NCBI RefSeq assembly: GCF_018143015.1
Contig: NC_054748.1
Coordinates: 14,932,967-14,996,966 of the forward strand
DNA length: 64,000 bases
Source: Lytechinus variegatus
Lineage: Eukaryota; Echinodermata; Echinoidea; Temnopleuroida; Toxopneustidae
Direction: 5' to 3'
Numbering within the stretch: the stretch's first letter is position 1; each line of letters begins with the position of its first letter. The translations under genes were made by a program, and so were the position numbers. This document shows, one piece after another, positions 12,193 to 23,580 of this stretch. Below the pieces are notes generated by a model. That model made no database searches. It worked only from the letters and a program-made list of their open reading frames with translations, and was not told where the DNA came from.

Positions 12193-15100
12193 CTAAATCG
12201 TACAGACTGCACATGTCAGTTCCTGATCATTAATATAGGGATCACACGGAAGCCCAGTTGCTGCCTCACATACGGCTGTTACCGTGTAGAAGAGAGCCCC
12301 GTTTTGGTCTCCGGCTGTACCAGCTGCGCCTTCCATGTCATGATCGAAACAGACAAACTCTGAACGTTTGTGGGTTTGATACTCTGACATGAGGTAACCG
12401 CTGTACTCCAGACGCCACTCGTCAGAAGGGCACTTGTTACGTGCAGGGATCATCAATTTGGTAGATCGACCAGAGGGCGCCCTACAGACTGCACATTTTG
12501 GTGCGTAGTCGTGGACTTCACGTAGACGAATTATGGAGGTTTCTGTCTCATATTCGGACGAGTACAGCAGAGCGCGAAGTGCACCAGTACCACACTGATA
12601 TTCATCATAAATAGGATCAGTTGGCATACACAGATAGTTAGCACCACCTCCCTCATGGGTCCAGCGAGCTCCTGCTGCAGTACCTGGACGGATTACACAA
12701 ATTAGTAAAGGTCGATTAGCTAGCCGAAGAGCCCACCATCAGGAGAGCATTTCATCAACATAGTTGTCCGACATTAAGTTGTCAGATCCGACATATTTCC
12801 TAGATTTTGATTGGCTGAGAGCACTGTTCCTAATGCAGCTGTGGGATAAACGGGGGGGGGGGGGGGGGGGGGCTTTCATAAAAGGACTTGTCAGACGCTT
12901 TATCCGACAGTTACCATAGTAACAGTACCTCTCAAGTACCTCTCAAACAATCAACATCAGAGAAAGATGTCAGATCTGAACACATGTCGGATGAAAATGT
13001 CGATGAAACACCCCAGGATTTATCGGATGAACGTTTTACATACAGATCCTTTAAATGAAGCGCTCCCCAGAGAATGATGTGCTAGCTGTCTTCTCTCGGC
13101 CAATGTCACCTTTAAAGTCCAAAAATATTAAAAGCCTCCTTTCACTTAGCCTGGTTTATCATGTTTATAAAACAAATTTATTGGTCCCCATACATCATAC
13201 GCGTACTCTTTTCCAATTTTACAGTTAATTTCTGTTGAAGGTTCATTCTATATGTTTAACTGCAACTTATCAAAACATCTTCATCGAGTGCGTTTACCTA
13301 GGTATCAAGTCTTTTTCGTAATACATGTAAAATTATTAATGCTAATTCTGTAGTTTCAATTATACTCTAGTCCACCCAGACATAGATCTAAATAACATTA
13401 GCCGAGAGAGGACGTTTCATCCGACAAATCCAATGTCAATCCGACAGTTAGAAAGAGTGCCTCTTATAGCCACTCAAATTGTAGGAAAGGTGTCGGATCT
13501 GACAACTTGTTGAACAAATATGTTGATCATATCTGTGGGCCTAATGATAAAGGCAAGATTATGGCCAAAAGCTCGCACCGATAAAATGAAGCAAATGATC
13601 GTAATTACATGTCATTGTTTTTCTCTTGTACAATGCTCTGAGCATCATCAATTCTCATTGTTACTGTCAGGAGTTACGGTACACTTTCATAAGCATGATT
13701 TTTGTCTCACCTGCATAGCAGAGTGAGACTATAGGCGCCGCTTTTCCGACGGCGGCGGCGTCAACATCAAATCTTAACCTAAGGTTAAGTTTTTGAAATG
13801 ACATCATAACTTAGAAAGTATATGGACCTAGTTAACTTGGCCATAAGGTTAATCAAGTATTGCTGAATATCCTAGTAGAGTTTCATGTCACATGACCAAG
13901 GTCATAGGTCATTTAGGGTCAATGAACTTAGACCATGTTGGGGGAATCAAACATCAAAATCTTAACCTGAGGTTAAGTTTTTGAAATGTAATCATAACTT
14001 AGAAAATATATGAACCTAGTTCATTCAACTTGGACATAAGGTTAATCAAGTATCACCTAACATCCTGCATGAGTTTCACGTCACATGACCAAGGTCAAAG
14101 GTCATTTAGGGTCAATGAACTTTGGCCGAATTGGGAGTATCTGATGAATTACAATCAAAACTTAAAAAGTTTTTGGATCTGATTCATGAAACTTGGACAT
14201 AAGAGTAATCAAGTATTACTGAACATCCTGTGCCCATTTTAGGTCACATGACCAGGGTCAAAGGTCAATGAACTTTGGCCATAATGGGGGTATCTGTTGA
14301 ATTACCATCACTGATGGTCAGATCAATAAACTTGCAAAGTTGAACTTTGCAAGTTTATTGATCTGACTTTTGAAACTTGGACATAAGAGTAATCAAGTAT
14401 CACTGAATATCCTGTGCAAGTTTCAGGTCACATGATCAAGGTCAAAGGTCATGTGGGGTCAATGAATTTTGGCCACATTGGGGGTATTCATTACCATCCT
14501 ATCTCTGTATGTGTATTGGTCTAGTTCATAAAACGTGGAAATAAGAGTAACCAAGTATCACTGAACATCTTGTGCGAGTTATAGTAGTTTTCAAAGTCAG
14601 CACTGCTGCTATGTTGAATCGCGTGATGCAGGTGAGACGGCCAGAGGCATTCCACTTGTTACAACTAACAACCATTCTCCTATTTTGCCAATATCCCCTC
14701 CTATATCATTATTACTTTTTATTCTGTCGCCAATATTGTTTCTGCGACACCCCCTCAATATGACCTTGAACACTTCTTTATACATGGTCAACAGCGTCAA
14801 TTAATGAAACTGAATAAACGAATTAAGTAAATAAAATGTCTTGAAAAACAAATTCTTTCTTACCAGCATAAACCAGTTCTGATCCATTAACGCAAACATC
14901 TTTACCCCATCGTATATACACAACGCCACTACTTTTGACAGCGGTGACTGTATTAGGAGAAATGTGGGAGATTATGAATGATAAAAATGATTTAATTGTT
15001 ATTATTATCATTATTAATTTCCATTTCATCATTCATGCCAATGAAGAAATCTATTGTCTTTGAAATTTCTTTCTGCCTATAAATTTATGAGTGAACATAT

Positions 15101-18100
15101 AGATAAACATAACGATAAAAGAGCATGAATAGTGTATCTATATTCCTCGCCTACTCTGCTGGAAATGAAATATCCTTGATCCTCTAACGAGGTTCTTGAA
15201 ACTGGGGTATAAAACCGCAGGTTATATCTGAGCAGCATGCACGGACATCTCCCAAACGAGGGTTTGACGTAATGCGAATTAAAGGCAGATAATAATAGAA
15301 TGGCATAAGATATGCATGGACCATCAAAATTATGCCAAATGAATTCAATTAAAACAACATTTAAAAGGTATCTGACATTCTCACTTTACCATATTTTTAC
15401 AATGCAAACAGCCCCTTGGGTGTTGATTTTTATCGCAATTATTCGATTATAATATAAGCTATATATTGACCATTTTATGTACCTGGTTGTTGGGCATTGT
15501 ACGAAGCGTCCCTCCCATCTCGGCCATCTCTTCCAGGCAGGCCGACGTCGCCCTTTGGGCCAGGGGGACCGGGGGCTCCTTTTGGGCAGAGCGAACACGG
15601 ACCTATCATTGTCGAAAATAACCATGCAATAATGAAGATCAATATTACAGGTAAAGCCGTATACATAATTCGATTTTTAGATAAGATTATAAAAAAGCAC
15701 TTACTGAAACGTTACAATAACGGAAAAGTTATCTGTTCAAAGAGGAGTCGAACAATATTTACATAAATTGTAACTGTTGTAAGTTAAACCATATTTGTAA
15801 ACTTGAAATAACATTGAAAATTTCATAAAAATCGGATGTAAAATAAAAAGTTGTGACATTTTAAAGTATCGCTTAATTTCACAAAACAGTTATATGCACA
15901 TCCTGGTCGTTATGCAAATGAGGAGACTGATGATGTCATCCACTCACTATTTCTTATGTATTTTATTATATGACATTGGGAATATTCTATTTTTCTCTTC
16001 ATTGTCAAATGATATAAGGATTAATTCCTCCATGGTCATGTGGAATAAGCATTGTTTAATACTATATGGTTCAGTCAAGTTTGTCCTTATTGTCAAATCT
16101 GTAGAGTGAAATATTGTATAATTCAAACAATAAACAACAAAAGAAATAGTGAGTGATGGACATCATCAACTGACTCACCTAGTTGTGCATATCACTGTTT
16201 TGTGAAAAATAAGCGAAACTTTAAAATGTCATAACTTTCTTTATTTTACATCCGATTTTGATGAAATTTTCAGCACTATGCTAATTTGATTTTTCTCTAT
16301 ATATTCAAGTCAGCATTTTCCTGGGATGGACTTGACCTCTAAATCCTACTTCCCTCCCATGGCCCTGGGCAGTGGCGTACCGTGTGTCACGGCATTGGGG
16401 GGGCACCAGCAAAAATTTGAGTCATTTAGTGAGAGCGCGAAGCGCGCTCAGTTGCAAGGTTTACTGACCTAAGACTTTTTAAGGACAGTGCCATTAAACG
16501 GATATGTATGTCACTGATCAAACAATGTGAGCGTGAAGCGCGAGCTGAAAATTTTTTATATTCAGACCTAAAAAGGGACATTATTAGCAATTTTTTGTAA
16601 TCATGATACGTACCTGTCTCGCTAAACAAACAATGCGTGCGCGAAGCGCGAGCTGAAAGTTTTGTATACTGTATATTGACCCCAAACAGGGATATTTTAA
16701 GGACCTTTTTTTAAAAAAAGAATCCATTAAAAGTATATATATATCACCATAGTCCTCTAATGCAAGTGCGAAGCGCTTGCTGATTTCGTTAGAATTACAT
16801 GTAAACACATGAAGCACTTTTTGAAGTCATTATAATCATGATTATCTTACCCATCTCACTAATCAAGAGGGGCTTTCTAAGGCTTGTTTATAGGAATTCA
16901 CCAAGACCATACGTATTTCACTAACCGAATGATGCGATCGCGAAGCGCCAGCTGAAAAGTTTTGATATTCAGATTTAAAAAAAAGACATTTTAAGACTTT
17001 AAAATGGGGGCAATCATTTTAAGTAGTCATGATAAAAAGTATATATATCACTAATTAAAAAAATAATAACTCGAAATGCGAGGAAATATATTGGGTGTAT
17101 ATTGACTTGAAAACGGGAGGTTTTAGTACAACAGGATCATATATCAACAATGAAGACATATTCCCTGAGCAAATTTTGTTTCATAAAGTTATGAAAATAT
17201 ATTTTTTATGTAATATAAATTATTATAATTATAATAAACAATAATTTCTTCTTTCCCGCTACGTTTTTCTTCTTTTCTCCCTCTTTTTCGCCTTTTCCCC
17301 ATTTTTTTTTTTTTGGGGGGGGCCAGTCGATGGGGGGGGGGCACGGGGTGCTGCACATATACCAGCGATTGCACACTCTTATGTGAAATTTCACCTTAAT
17401 TTATTTAAATGAGTGAAAGGCTTTTATTTTTCAGTTTTTTTTTCCTGATGACAATCTCTTTTCATTTTGGAGTAAGTCCTATTTTTTACTCGTCAAATTT
17501 TGTACCCAGGCCCGTACCCCTCGCGTTCCCTTGTCTCCCACCCCTTCTCCTCTCTCTTTCTGGTATTATATTAAACTTTATTTCCTAGTTTGTGGTTTTT
17601 GTATGCGCAGGTACAGTGCAACGATTCTTTATTCTGTTTTTATCATAACAAATTGAAGTCAATTACCAAATTTACAAATGATTAATAAGTGATTGCAAGT
17701 CATTTAAACATAAGATACACAAAAATAGAAAGCAATGAAAACATTAGTTGAATAACCTTGAAGCACGTTGAGTTTTTTTTTACTACTCAAGCCGCCGGCC
17801 CCTTTTCATAATTGGAGCTGTCGTGTATAGCCCCCCCCCCTCGTCATGCTATATTAGCATAAATGCAGTGACTTTCAATGGGTGAGTTAAAAAAAATGAA
17901 GTGAAACTGTAAACAAAAATACGAAAGAAATAGTAATGTGTGGAATCAGCGATTCAGCAATTCGACACGATTGGAAAGGCCGCCATTATGAGTATGTTTC
18001 AAATATGAAAATAATTACTTCAAAACTTTCATGTTTTTTAACATCCACTTATGACGAAATTTATAGTGTAATGCTGGGGGTGGGGGGTCTCCATCTGTAT

Positions 18101-18405
18101 TTTTTAATGAATTTACAAGTAATGGGTAATTGCATTTATAAATATTGCATGTTTTATATCTATAATATAGTAACTGAAGACTTTCGGTTTTGATATATTG
18201 TGCACAATTCTGAGTCTCTTTTAAACCCAACTTTATCAATGAAATGAAACAAATGAATATGGTTCACTTGACTTTAAGACACTCAAAAAAGCAAACAAAA
18301 AATATTACAAAACTTACCATTGATTGGGCCCTCTACGTCTATTGTGAGACCAGAAGTAATAGCAACTATGGTGGCAGAAATCATCAAGAGTAAAAGATTG
18401 GCCAT
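12193..18405 (-). CDS. Secreted short-chain collagen C4-like protein, copy A (260 aa)
   Basis: Four coding exons on the minus strand: 18405-18318, 15602-15483, 14947-14864, 12683-12193, all joined in phase 1 with GT-AG borders. Residues 1-19 are a hydrophobic signal peptide (MANLLLLMISATIVAITSG). Residues 38-61 are eight uninterrupted Gly-X-Y triplets (GAPGPPGPKGDVGLPGRDGR then DGRD), preceded by a CSLC motif that could cross-link chains. Exon 3 encodes the YIRWGKDVC strand and exon 4 a Cys-rich domain with GGGANYLC, CAVCRAPSGRST and TCAVCTI at the C-terminus, matching what I know as short-chain collagen C4-like proteins of sponges and marine deuterostomes. Likely a small trimeric extracellular protein; ligand and tissue are unknown. 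Its tandem paralogue is at 31102-35699. Differences from it: an extra Cys in YQCGTG, Tyr in place of Cys at ASYN, and three extra residues at the start of exon 3. Confidence 0.87.
12740..13020. mobile_element. Compound MITE region in intron of collagen-like A, with 21-G tract
   Basis: Two related inverted-repeat modules (TTTCATCAACATAGTTGTCC; TTGTCAGATCCGACA; later GTCGGATGAAAATGTCGATG) joined by an uninterrupted run of 21 G (12852-12872). A related single module is at 31665-31800 in unit 2. Confidence 0.5.
13704..14638. mobile_element. TIR element with internal ~170-bp tandem repeats, unit 1 only
   Basis: Ends GTCTCACCTGCAT and ATGCAGGTGAGAC are perfect 13-bp inverted repeats. The interior is five or so diverged units containing CTTGGACATAAG, AATCAAGTATYACTGAA, AGGTCACATGACCA and GGGTCAATGAACTT. 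It carries a 51-bp perfect palindrome (14317-14367). Absent at the same intron position of unit 2 (about 32.5 kb), so it is a post-duplication insertion into the collagen-like A intron. Confidence 0.7.
14317..14367. repeat. Perfect palindrome, 25-bp arms, 1-base centre
   Basis: The arm GTCAGATCAATAAACTTGCA continues AAGTT, with G at 14342 as centre and an exact complement to 14367. Sits between two units of the host element's tandem repeats and could extrude as a hairpin. Confidence 0.9.
15790..16342. mobile_element. MITE of the 'AAGTCCAC' family, left end eroded
   Basis: Right end GATGGACTTGACCTCTAA; interior GAAAATTTCATAAAAATCGG and AAAGAAATAGTGAGTGATGG are shared with 21742-22349 and 43132-43740. 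Intron of collagen-like A, not in unit 2. Confidence 0.6.
16370..17350. mobile_element. Truncated hAT-type element with GCGAAGCGC repeats
   Basis: Starts CAGTGGCGTACCGTG like the complete element at 44575; contains GCGAAGCGCGAGCTGAAA-type repeats (16.43-16.95 kb) and the same 3' part (GCGAGGAAATATATT, GGGAGGTTTTAGTACAAC), but lacks the CCACTG right end. Confidence 0.65.
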
Positions 18406-18852
18406 CGTAAAACAATGTCGAGGACGTCTGATATTCCTGGTGGTATAACATTGAATTTTTGTTTTGAAGCCTATACGTAATATGTTCTCATTGTTTATCT
18501 ATAGCCATATTGAGATAAGTTATCTTGTTTGTAAGATAATAACTTCAGTCTTTCAAAAAATTGTTTTAGCATGCAGTCAATCGGGGAGAATATGGATGAT
18601 TTTTTTTCATTTCTAACAAAATATACATTATGTCAATTATACTATCACAACAAATCAATATCATAAACAAAGTGCAACGTCGAAATCGACTTTAAGAAAA
18701 TCACAAGATGACCTATAGTACATTGTGGGCTCCTATAAATATACATTAGAATCATTTATGTAATCCAGTAAAATGGAAACAAAGATTTCCAACAGGAGAC
18801 ATAAGAAATAAACATTAAATAATGTTTATTATTTAATAATAAACATTATTAG

Positions 18853-18883
18853 TCAGTGGTCTCCAGAATCTGGAGACCACTGA
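18853..18883. repeat. Perfect 15-bp-arm palindrome upstream of collagen-like A
   Basis: TCAGTGGTCTCCAGA, one A, then its exact complement. It lies in the leader intron next to a second AT-rich palindrome (TAAACATTA/TAATGTTTA, 18.81-18.83 kb). Unit 2 keeps only one diverged arm (GGAGACCACTGG, 36062-36073). Confidence 0.85.
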
Positions 18884-19886
18884 TCTTGCTTTTTTCTCTC
18901 ATTTCTTATTTCTTTCTTTTTTTTCTTTTAACTATTCATTCAGATAGATTTAAGTTCAAGTTTCTACCACGTTGTATTTGTGTTTTATTTACATTGTTCA
19001 TACGTATTTGTTATAGGAGGCTGCATCCTACAAGCTTCGCTTTTTAGCAGCTTCCTCCGTTTCCGACCTGTTATCTTGATTATTATACATAATAAGTTTC
19101 TTTGTTTTATTGATTATAGTTATATCAAGATGTATGTAACAAAACTATTGTAAATGTAAATGATTGTTGGAAATGGAAAAATATTAAAATGAAAATAATC
19201 GGGACTTACGAAAATTACGCAACAATAATAAACTCATAGTAGGAATGAGATCAAGAGAGAGGATGAATGAGAGAGAGGGGAGGAAGAGGGGGGGGGGGGT
19301 GCAGATGATGAATGGATGTGAATACTGCAGATGAATTACAAATCGTCATTAGGAAAGAAGCGCGAAAAATACCTTTAAAAACAAGTGAACAAAGATTTAA
19401 AAAAATATCTCATCATGTTGGCGAAAGCTGGACCAGCCTCTGGATAAAATGCGCCGAAGAACATGAAGAAAAACAAGTGACGCTATAGGAGACGCTGGGA
19501 GGCAGGGTTGCTAAAGCACCCCAAGAATCGTATGTTGCACCCCATACGCCGCGTCACCTGGAAATTAGATTGAGTTGGTACACTAAAATATACCAAATCT
19601 CCTTCGTTGGGAGCGAAATCCCTTTTTTGTGCTTGTCAAATTGGTAATGACCAAAATCACATTTATTTTGGAATGAAAACTATTTTCTTTCTTTATTTTT
19701 TGTTGTCATTTTTTCTTAACAAAATCAATTTTTATAATATTCAAAAAAATATGTAAATAAATACATGTAAATAGATAAATAAACATCTTTTTCTTTCTTA
19801 AGCCTTCCCTTCCTCTTTTTCTCACCCCCTCCCCTTCTATCCTACAGAAAACTAATGCGACTTGGGAAAAAAGGTCAATTTCTTAC

Positions 19887-20100
19887 CCTCTTTCGCTTTT
19901 TGTCTCTCACTCTGTCCCTGGTCGACTCGTTTCTTTGAAATCCGATTTGCTATCTGGTTTGTTAGCAGTGATGTGATTGAATATAACAGTAAAGAAAGTA
20001 CGGTAAAGTTTACTGTATCGTGTTTGTTAAATTCCTATTGGTTAAGAGGAGGACTATGCCCCGCCCATCGCTGGAGAGTACAGCCAATCAATGCCAGCGG
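19887..20100 (-). promoter_or_regulatory. Probable promoter and non-coding first exon of collagen-like copy A
   Basis: Read on the minus strand, an ATTGG box (complement of CCAAT, 20084-20088), a GC box (CCCCGCCC on plus, 20059-20066) and a second CCAAT box (20037-20041) are followed about 150 nt later by a consensus 5' splice site GAGG|GTAAGA (exon ends 19887). A matching 3' splice site (ACCACCAG|GAA, exon from 18436) lies just upstream of the start codon at 18405. The same arrangement, boxes and donor, is conserved at 38.77-38.98 kb upstream of copy B. No TATA box or start site is identified; exon extent is inferred. Confidence 0.5.
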
Positions 20101-21429
20101 CTGTGTCATTATGACCGTGCCTTCACTGCTGACGACTTGGGCCTCTCATGAATACATTTTGGGGGGAAAAAATTAACAAAAGAGCCCTTTTTGTCGTGGA
20201 TCACATCTCACATGTATCAAGAGCATCGATTTGACAAAGGGTGCCCATAAATCTGTCACTGGCTAATTTATGGAAATTTTAATCAGAAAACACAAAATTC
20301 ATTTTCACTGTAGGAAATAGTGAAAGTCCAACTTTCTGCATGTGGGTTCTCATTAGACGAAGTATCGAATGTAAATAGGATTCCATAAAATGTTTGACTG
20401 AAATTTTACTCAAAATGCTAATTTATGCAAAGTTTTGTTCTAATTATATGCAAAAATGCAGATGTAATCAAATATCATAGTAAAGCATTTTAATGGGTTA
20501 ATTTCTTTGCACATTCATCACTTTTAGATACATTTTTGAACAAAATTTCATGAAATTGCAGACTGAGAAGCTACCTATACATGCATATTATATTAGAATT
20601 GCATTATGCAGGAAACTCACAAGTCGGTATACAGAATTTAACCGAAAGTCTTTTTTATTGTGCTTTGGCCTCCTTATTATCATTGACCTAGAGGTCCATG
20701 GTTTATATAGTCAAAAGCGCATATGTGGTCCGTTTATTTCATCAACGTCTTTAAACATCGCTTCAATTCTGTTAATATTCAGGTTCGCGATGTAGAGTAC
20801 GTAAATAACGTACTAAAGAAATGAAATTTAAGAATGTTTTATAAGGAAATACCAAAAAAGTCCTCAAAATTGATAATTTTTGTTAACAATTTCGGCTCGC
20901 ACTTCGGGTTCGCATTGATCCAGTCCTTACGTTACGAAGTACCTAGTTTTACAGTAGGAATAAAGCCAACATTATACCTAAAATTTGGGTCTTATGAGGA
21001 CTACCCCCTAAAACGCTCCCCTCCCTCTCCCCACTGACCTAGAGACATGGAGATTATTTCATCACCAAGAAAAAATGAGAAAAGAAAGCCATGCACGTTA
21101 AGAGTCACTGGGAATCGCATTTCGTATTATTCATAGGGCTAAAAACATCACAAAAGGAGAAAGATAAAAGGTTCCTACATGCACTCTCCAGGTGTTAAGC
21201 AACCTTCAAGGATTCCACAAAGTTTCGAAATATGTTCCCACAGTCAGTGGGCATAAAGCGAAATTGAGGGAAGTTTACTCAATATTTTAAAACCCCCATG
21301 AACAGAGCTTCATTTCAATACAACCTTTTTGTGCTCGGATCATTACCCGAATGTTATTGTTACTCGCATGAATGCCGACGATAATGCTGCTTTGAAATTC
21401 AAAAACTTACTATTATATTGAAAAAAGAT

Positions 21430-21720
21430 ATTAAAATAGTGCATGATTTGTATAGCGCACGTATCCACGCTCCTGTCACGCTGGCACGCTCCTATATTAC
21501 CCTCGGATAAGCTAGTCTACAGATTCCGAAGCTCACAGCTTTTTTATAAACTACTTCCTGTCGGTACCAATATACCTCATCACCTGGGTTGAGTGCAGCA
21601 CAATGTGGGTAATTTTCTTGCTGAAGGAAAAAAAAACGTCATGGCTGCAATGGGTATCGAATCCACAACCCCCAGATTGGAATACGCGTGTCTTAACCAC
21701 TAGACCACGATTCCCCAAAT
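21430..21720 (-). mobile_element. tRNA-headed SINE, unit 1
   Basis: Minus strand: head GTGGTCTAGTGGTTAAGA (A box) and GTGGATTCGATACCC (B box) at 21715-21650, body CAGCACAATGTGGGTAATTT complement, tail at 21.43 kb. Shared with unit 2 at 40278-40555, so older than the duplication. Confidence 0.65.
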
Positions 21721-21741
21721 TATTGTGTTCTAGATATTGAC

Positions 21742-22349
21742 TTACAGGACAAGTCCACTCCAACAGAAACTTTATTTGAATAAAAAGAGAAAAATTCAAC
21801 AAGCATAACACTGAAAATTTCATCAAAATCGGATACAAAATAAGAAAGTTATGGCATTTGAAAGTTTCGCTTCATTTCACAAAACGGTTATATGCACATC
21901 TTGGTCGGTATGCAAATGAGGAACTGATGATATCATCCACTCACTATTTCTTTTGTATTTTATTATATGAAATATGAAATATCTTTATTTTCTCGTCATT
22001 GTCATGTGAAATGAAGTTTCATTCCTCCCTGAACATGTGGAATTCCATTATTGTAACATTTTGTGCTTCAGACAAGGAGGTCCTAATCGTCAAATTCGTA
22101 AATATTGAAATATTGTATAATTCAAACAATAAAAAACAAAAGAAATAGTGAGTGAGTGACATCATCGACTCTCTAATTTGGATGTAACTGGCTTGTTCAT
22201 ATAACTATTTTGTTAAAAATAAGCAAAACTTTGAAATGCCATAACTTTCTTATTTTACATCCGATTTTGATGAAATTTTCAGCATTGTGCTTGTCTGATT
22301 TTTCTCTATTGATTTAAATCAACATTTTTCTGAGGTGGACTTGACCTTT
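21742..22349. mobile_element. MITE of the 'AAGTCCAC' family, unit 1 only
   Basis: Ends ACAGGACAAGTCCACTCCAA and GAGGTGGACTTGACCTTTA are inverted repeats; unit 2 has the uninterrupted empty site TATTGACATAATGAATGATG at 40561-40580. Confidence 0.75.
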
Positions 22350-22697
22350 AATGAATGATGCATCAGTTAACATATTTAAAATTAATTTTCCCCTCCACAG
22401 TGATTTTAGTAAACCACGTTGCCCCATGACAAATCAAATCTTTTGCAGTAAAATGTGATACTAAAATATAATGCGGAAAAAATATATATTGAACTGCGGT
22501 TGATATTGCAATTAACAACTTCAGAAACGAACAGTAAACAAAGGAACGATAATGAACATAATTATATTGTACATGGGATAAGAACTGAGCATATCTCTCC
22601 ATGGAAACAAGGGTTATGATTGAAACCATTTCCTTGTAAACTTAGTCACTTAAGATCCACAGCCCGGGGGGGGCACTCAGTATATAATGCATAGTGG

Positions 22698-23003
22698 CAT
22701 GGGCGGTAATCCTAGGGGGACAGGGGGGTCATGTCCCCCCTACTCAAAATAGTAGGGGGGACACAATATCAAATGTCCCCCCTACTATTTTGGGTCTTTG
22801 ATGATGCTAAGAAATATATCACTCAAAATGGGAATAAAACGTGCGTTTTGGGACGAGATGACCTTTTTTTTCTTTTTTGCTTGTCAAATATATTTTCATC
22901 GAAATGACTTTAAATTTTAGGTAATACCCTATTTTTTTTTTTTGCTTGTCAAATTTTCCAGACCCTTGTCCCCCCTACCTTTTGGGAGAGATTTCCGCCC
23001 CTG
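22698..23003. mobile_element. hAT-type MITE with 8-bp target duplication CATAGTGG
   Basis: Ends CATGGGCGGTAATCC and GATTTCCGCCCCTG; flanked by CATAGTGG at 22690-22697 and 23004-23011. Interior carries GGGGGGACA/TGTCCCCCC inverted motifs and a poly-T/GCTTGTCAAAT stretch also found at 17.4, 35.2 and 42.5 kb. Confidence 0.8.
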
Positions 23004-23351
23004 CATAGTGGGTATCAGTGGTGTACCGTGGGTCACGGCATTGGGGGGGCACCAGCAAAAATTTCGGGTCACTTAGGGAGCGCGCGAAGCGCGATCAGTT
23101 GTCAGGTATACTGACCTAAATCCTAATAGAGTATTAGAAAATACTCCAAATTTACACCCAAGAAACGCACACATCCACACCAAGATTCGCACACACACCC
23201 ACATACTCGCACATCCACTCATACACATAGATAGCACACAACCTAAAACTTTCTTTATTTTTTAAAATCCCTTCCTTCCCCTTATCCTACTTTTCTCAAT
23301 CAGAAATAGAACAGAAGAAAAACACGACTTCAAGAAACTTAATTTTCTCAC

Positions 23352-23580
23352 CTTATTCCCCTCGATCTCTCTGTCGATCTGGTCGACTATTGTCTTTGAA
23401 ATCCGAATTGCTTTCTACTTCGTTAGGAGAATGCAATAGAATATATCAGTTCTCTTGTTTTATTGAAATTACAGTGAAGTTTACTCTGCAATGTTTGTCG
23501 AAATTCCAATTGGTTTAGAGGAGGTATAAGTCCCGCCCACCGCGGCGGCTAGAGAGTACAGCCAATTAGTGCGGATGTTT
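23352..23580 (-). promoter_or_regulatory. Third, orphan copy of the collagen-gene promoter/leader module
   Basis: A diverged copy of the CCAAT/GC-box module sits between the two duplicated units: ATTGG at 23509-23513, CCCGCCC at 23532-23538, CCAAT at 23562-23566 (plus coordinates), and a retained 5' splice site AAG|GTGAGA with exon end at 23352. No collagen-like coding exons follow it before copy A, about 5 kb downstream on the minus strand. It is either the relic of a third gene whose body was lost, or a distal alternative promoter for copy A. Confidence 0.45.

Larger units (their letters stand above)
8716..22655. repeat. Tandem segmental duplication, unit 1 (with collagen-like gene A)
   Basis: Direct homology with 25040-40885 can be followed through shared marker blocks: 8.93-9.06 with 25.30-25.50 kb, 9.70-9.85 with 25.80-25.93, 11.0-11.4 with 29.73-30.05, exons and flanks 12.19-18.4 with 31.10-35.70, 19.8-21.7 with 38.69-40.56, and 22.35-22.65 with 40.57-40.88. 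Unit-specific insertions here include a GC-rich element (10.10-10.63), a TIR element with internal repeats (13.70-14.64), a MITE and a truncated hAT-like element (15.79-17.35) and a MITE (21.74-22.35). Edges are approximate to tens of bases. Confidence 0.85.

Noticed and set aside
12193..12627. Single-exon 144-aa protein starting at an internal Met
   Set aside because: The frame continues upstream to a good acceptor at 12684 and joins three further exons; the Met is internal to collagen-like A.
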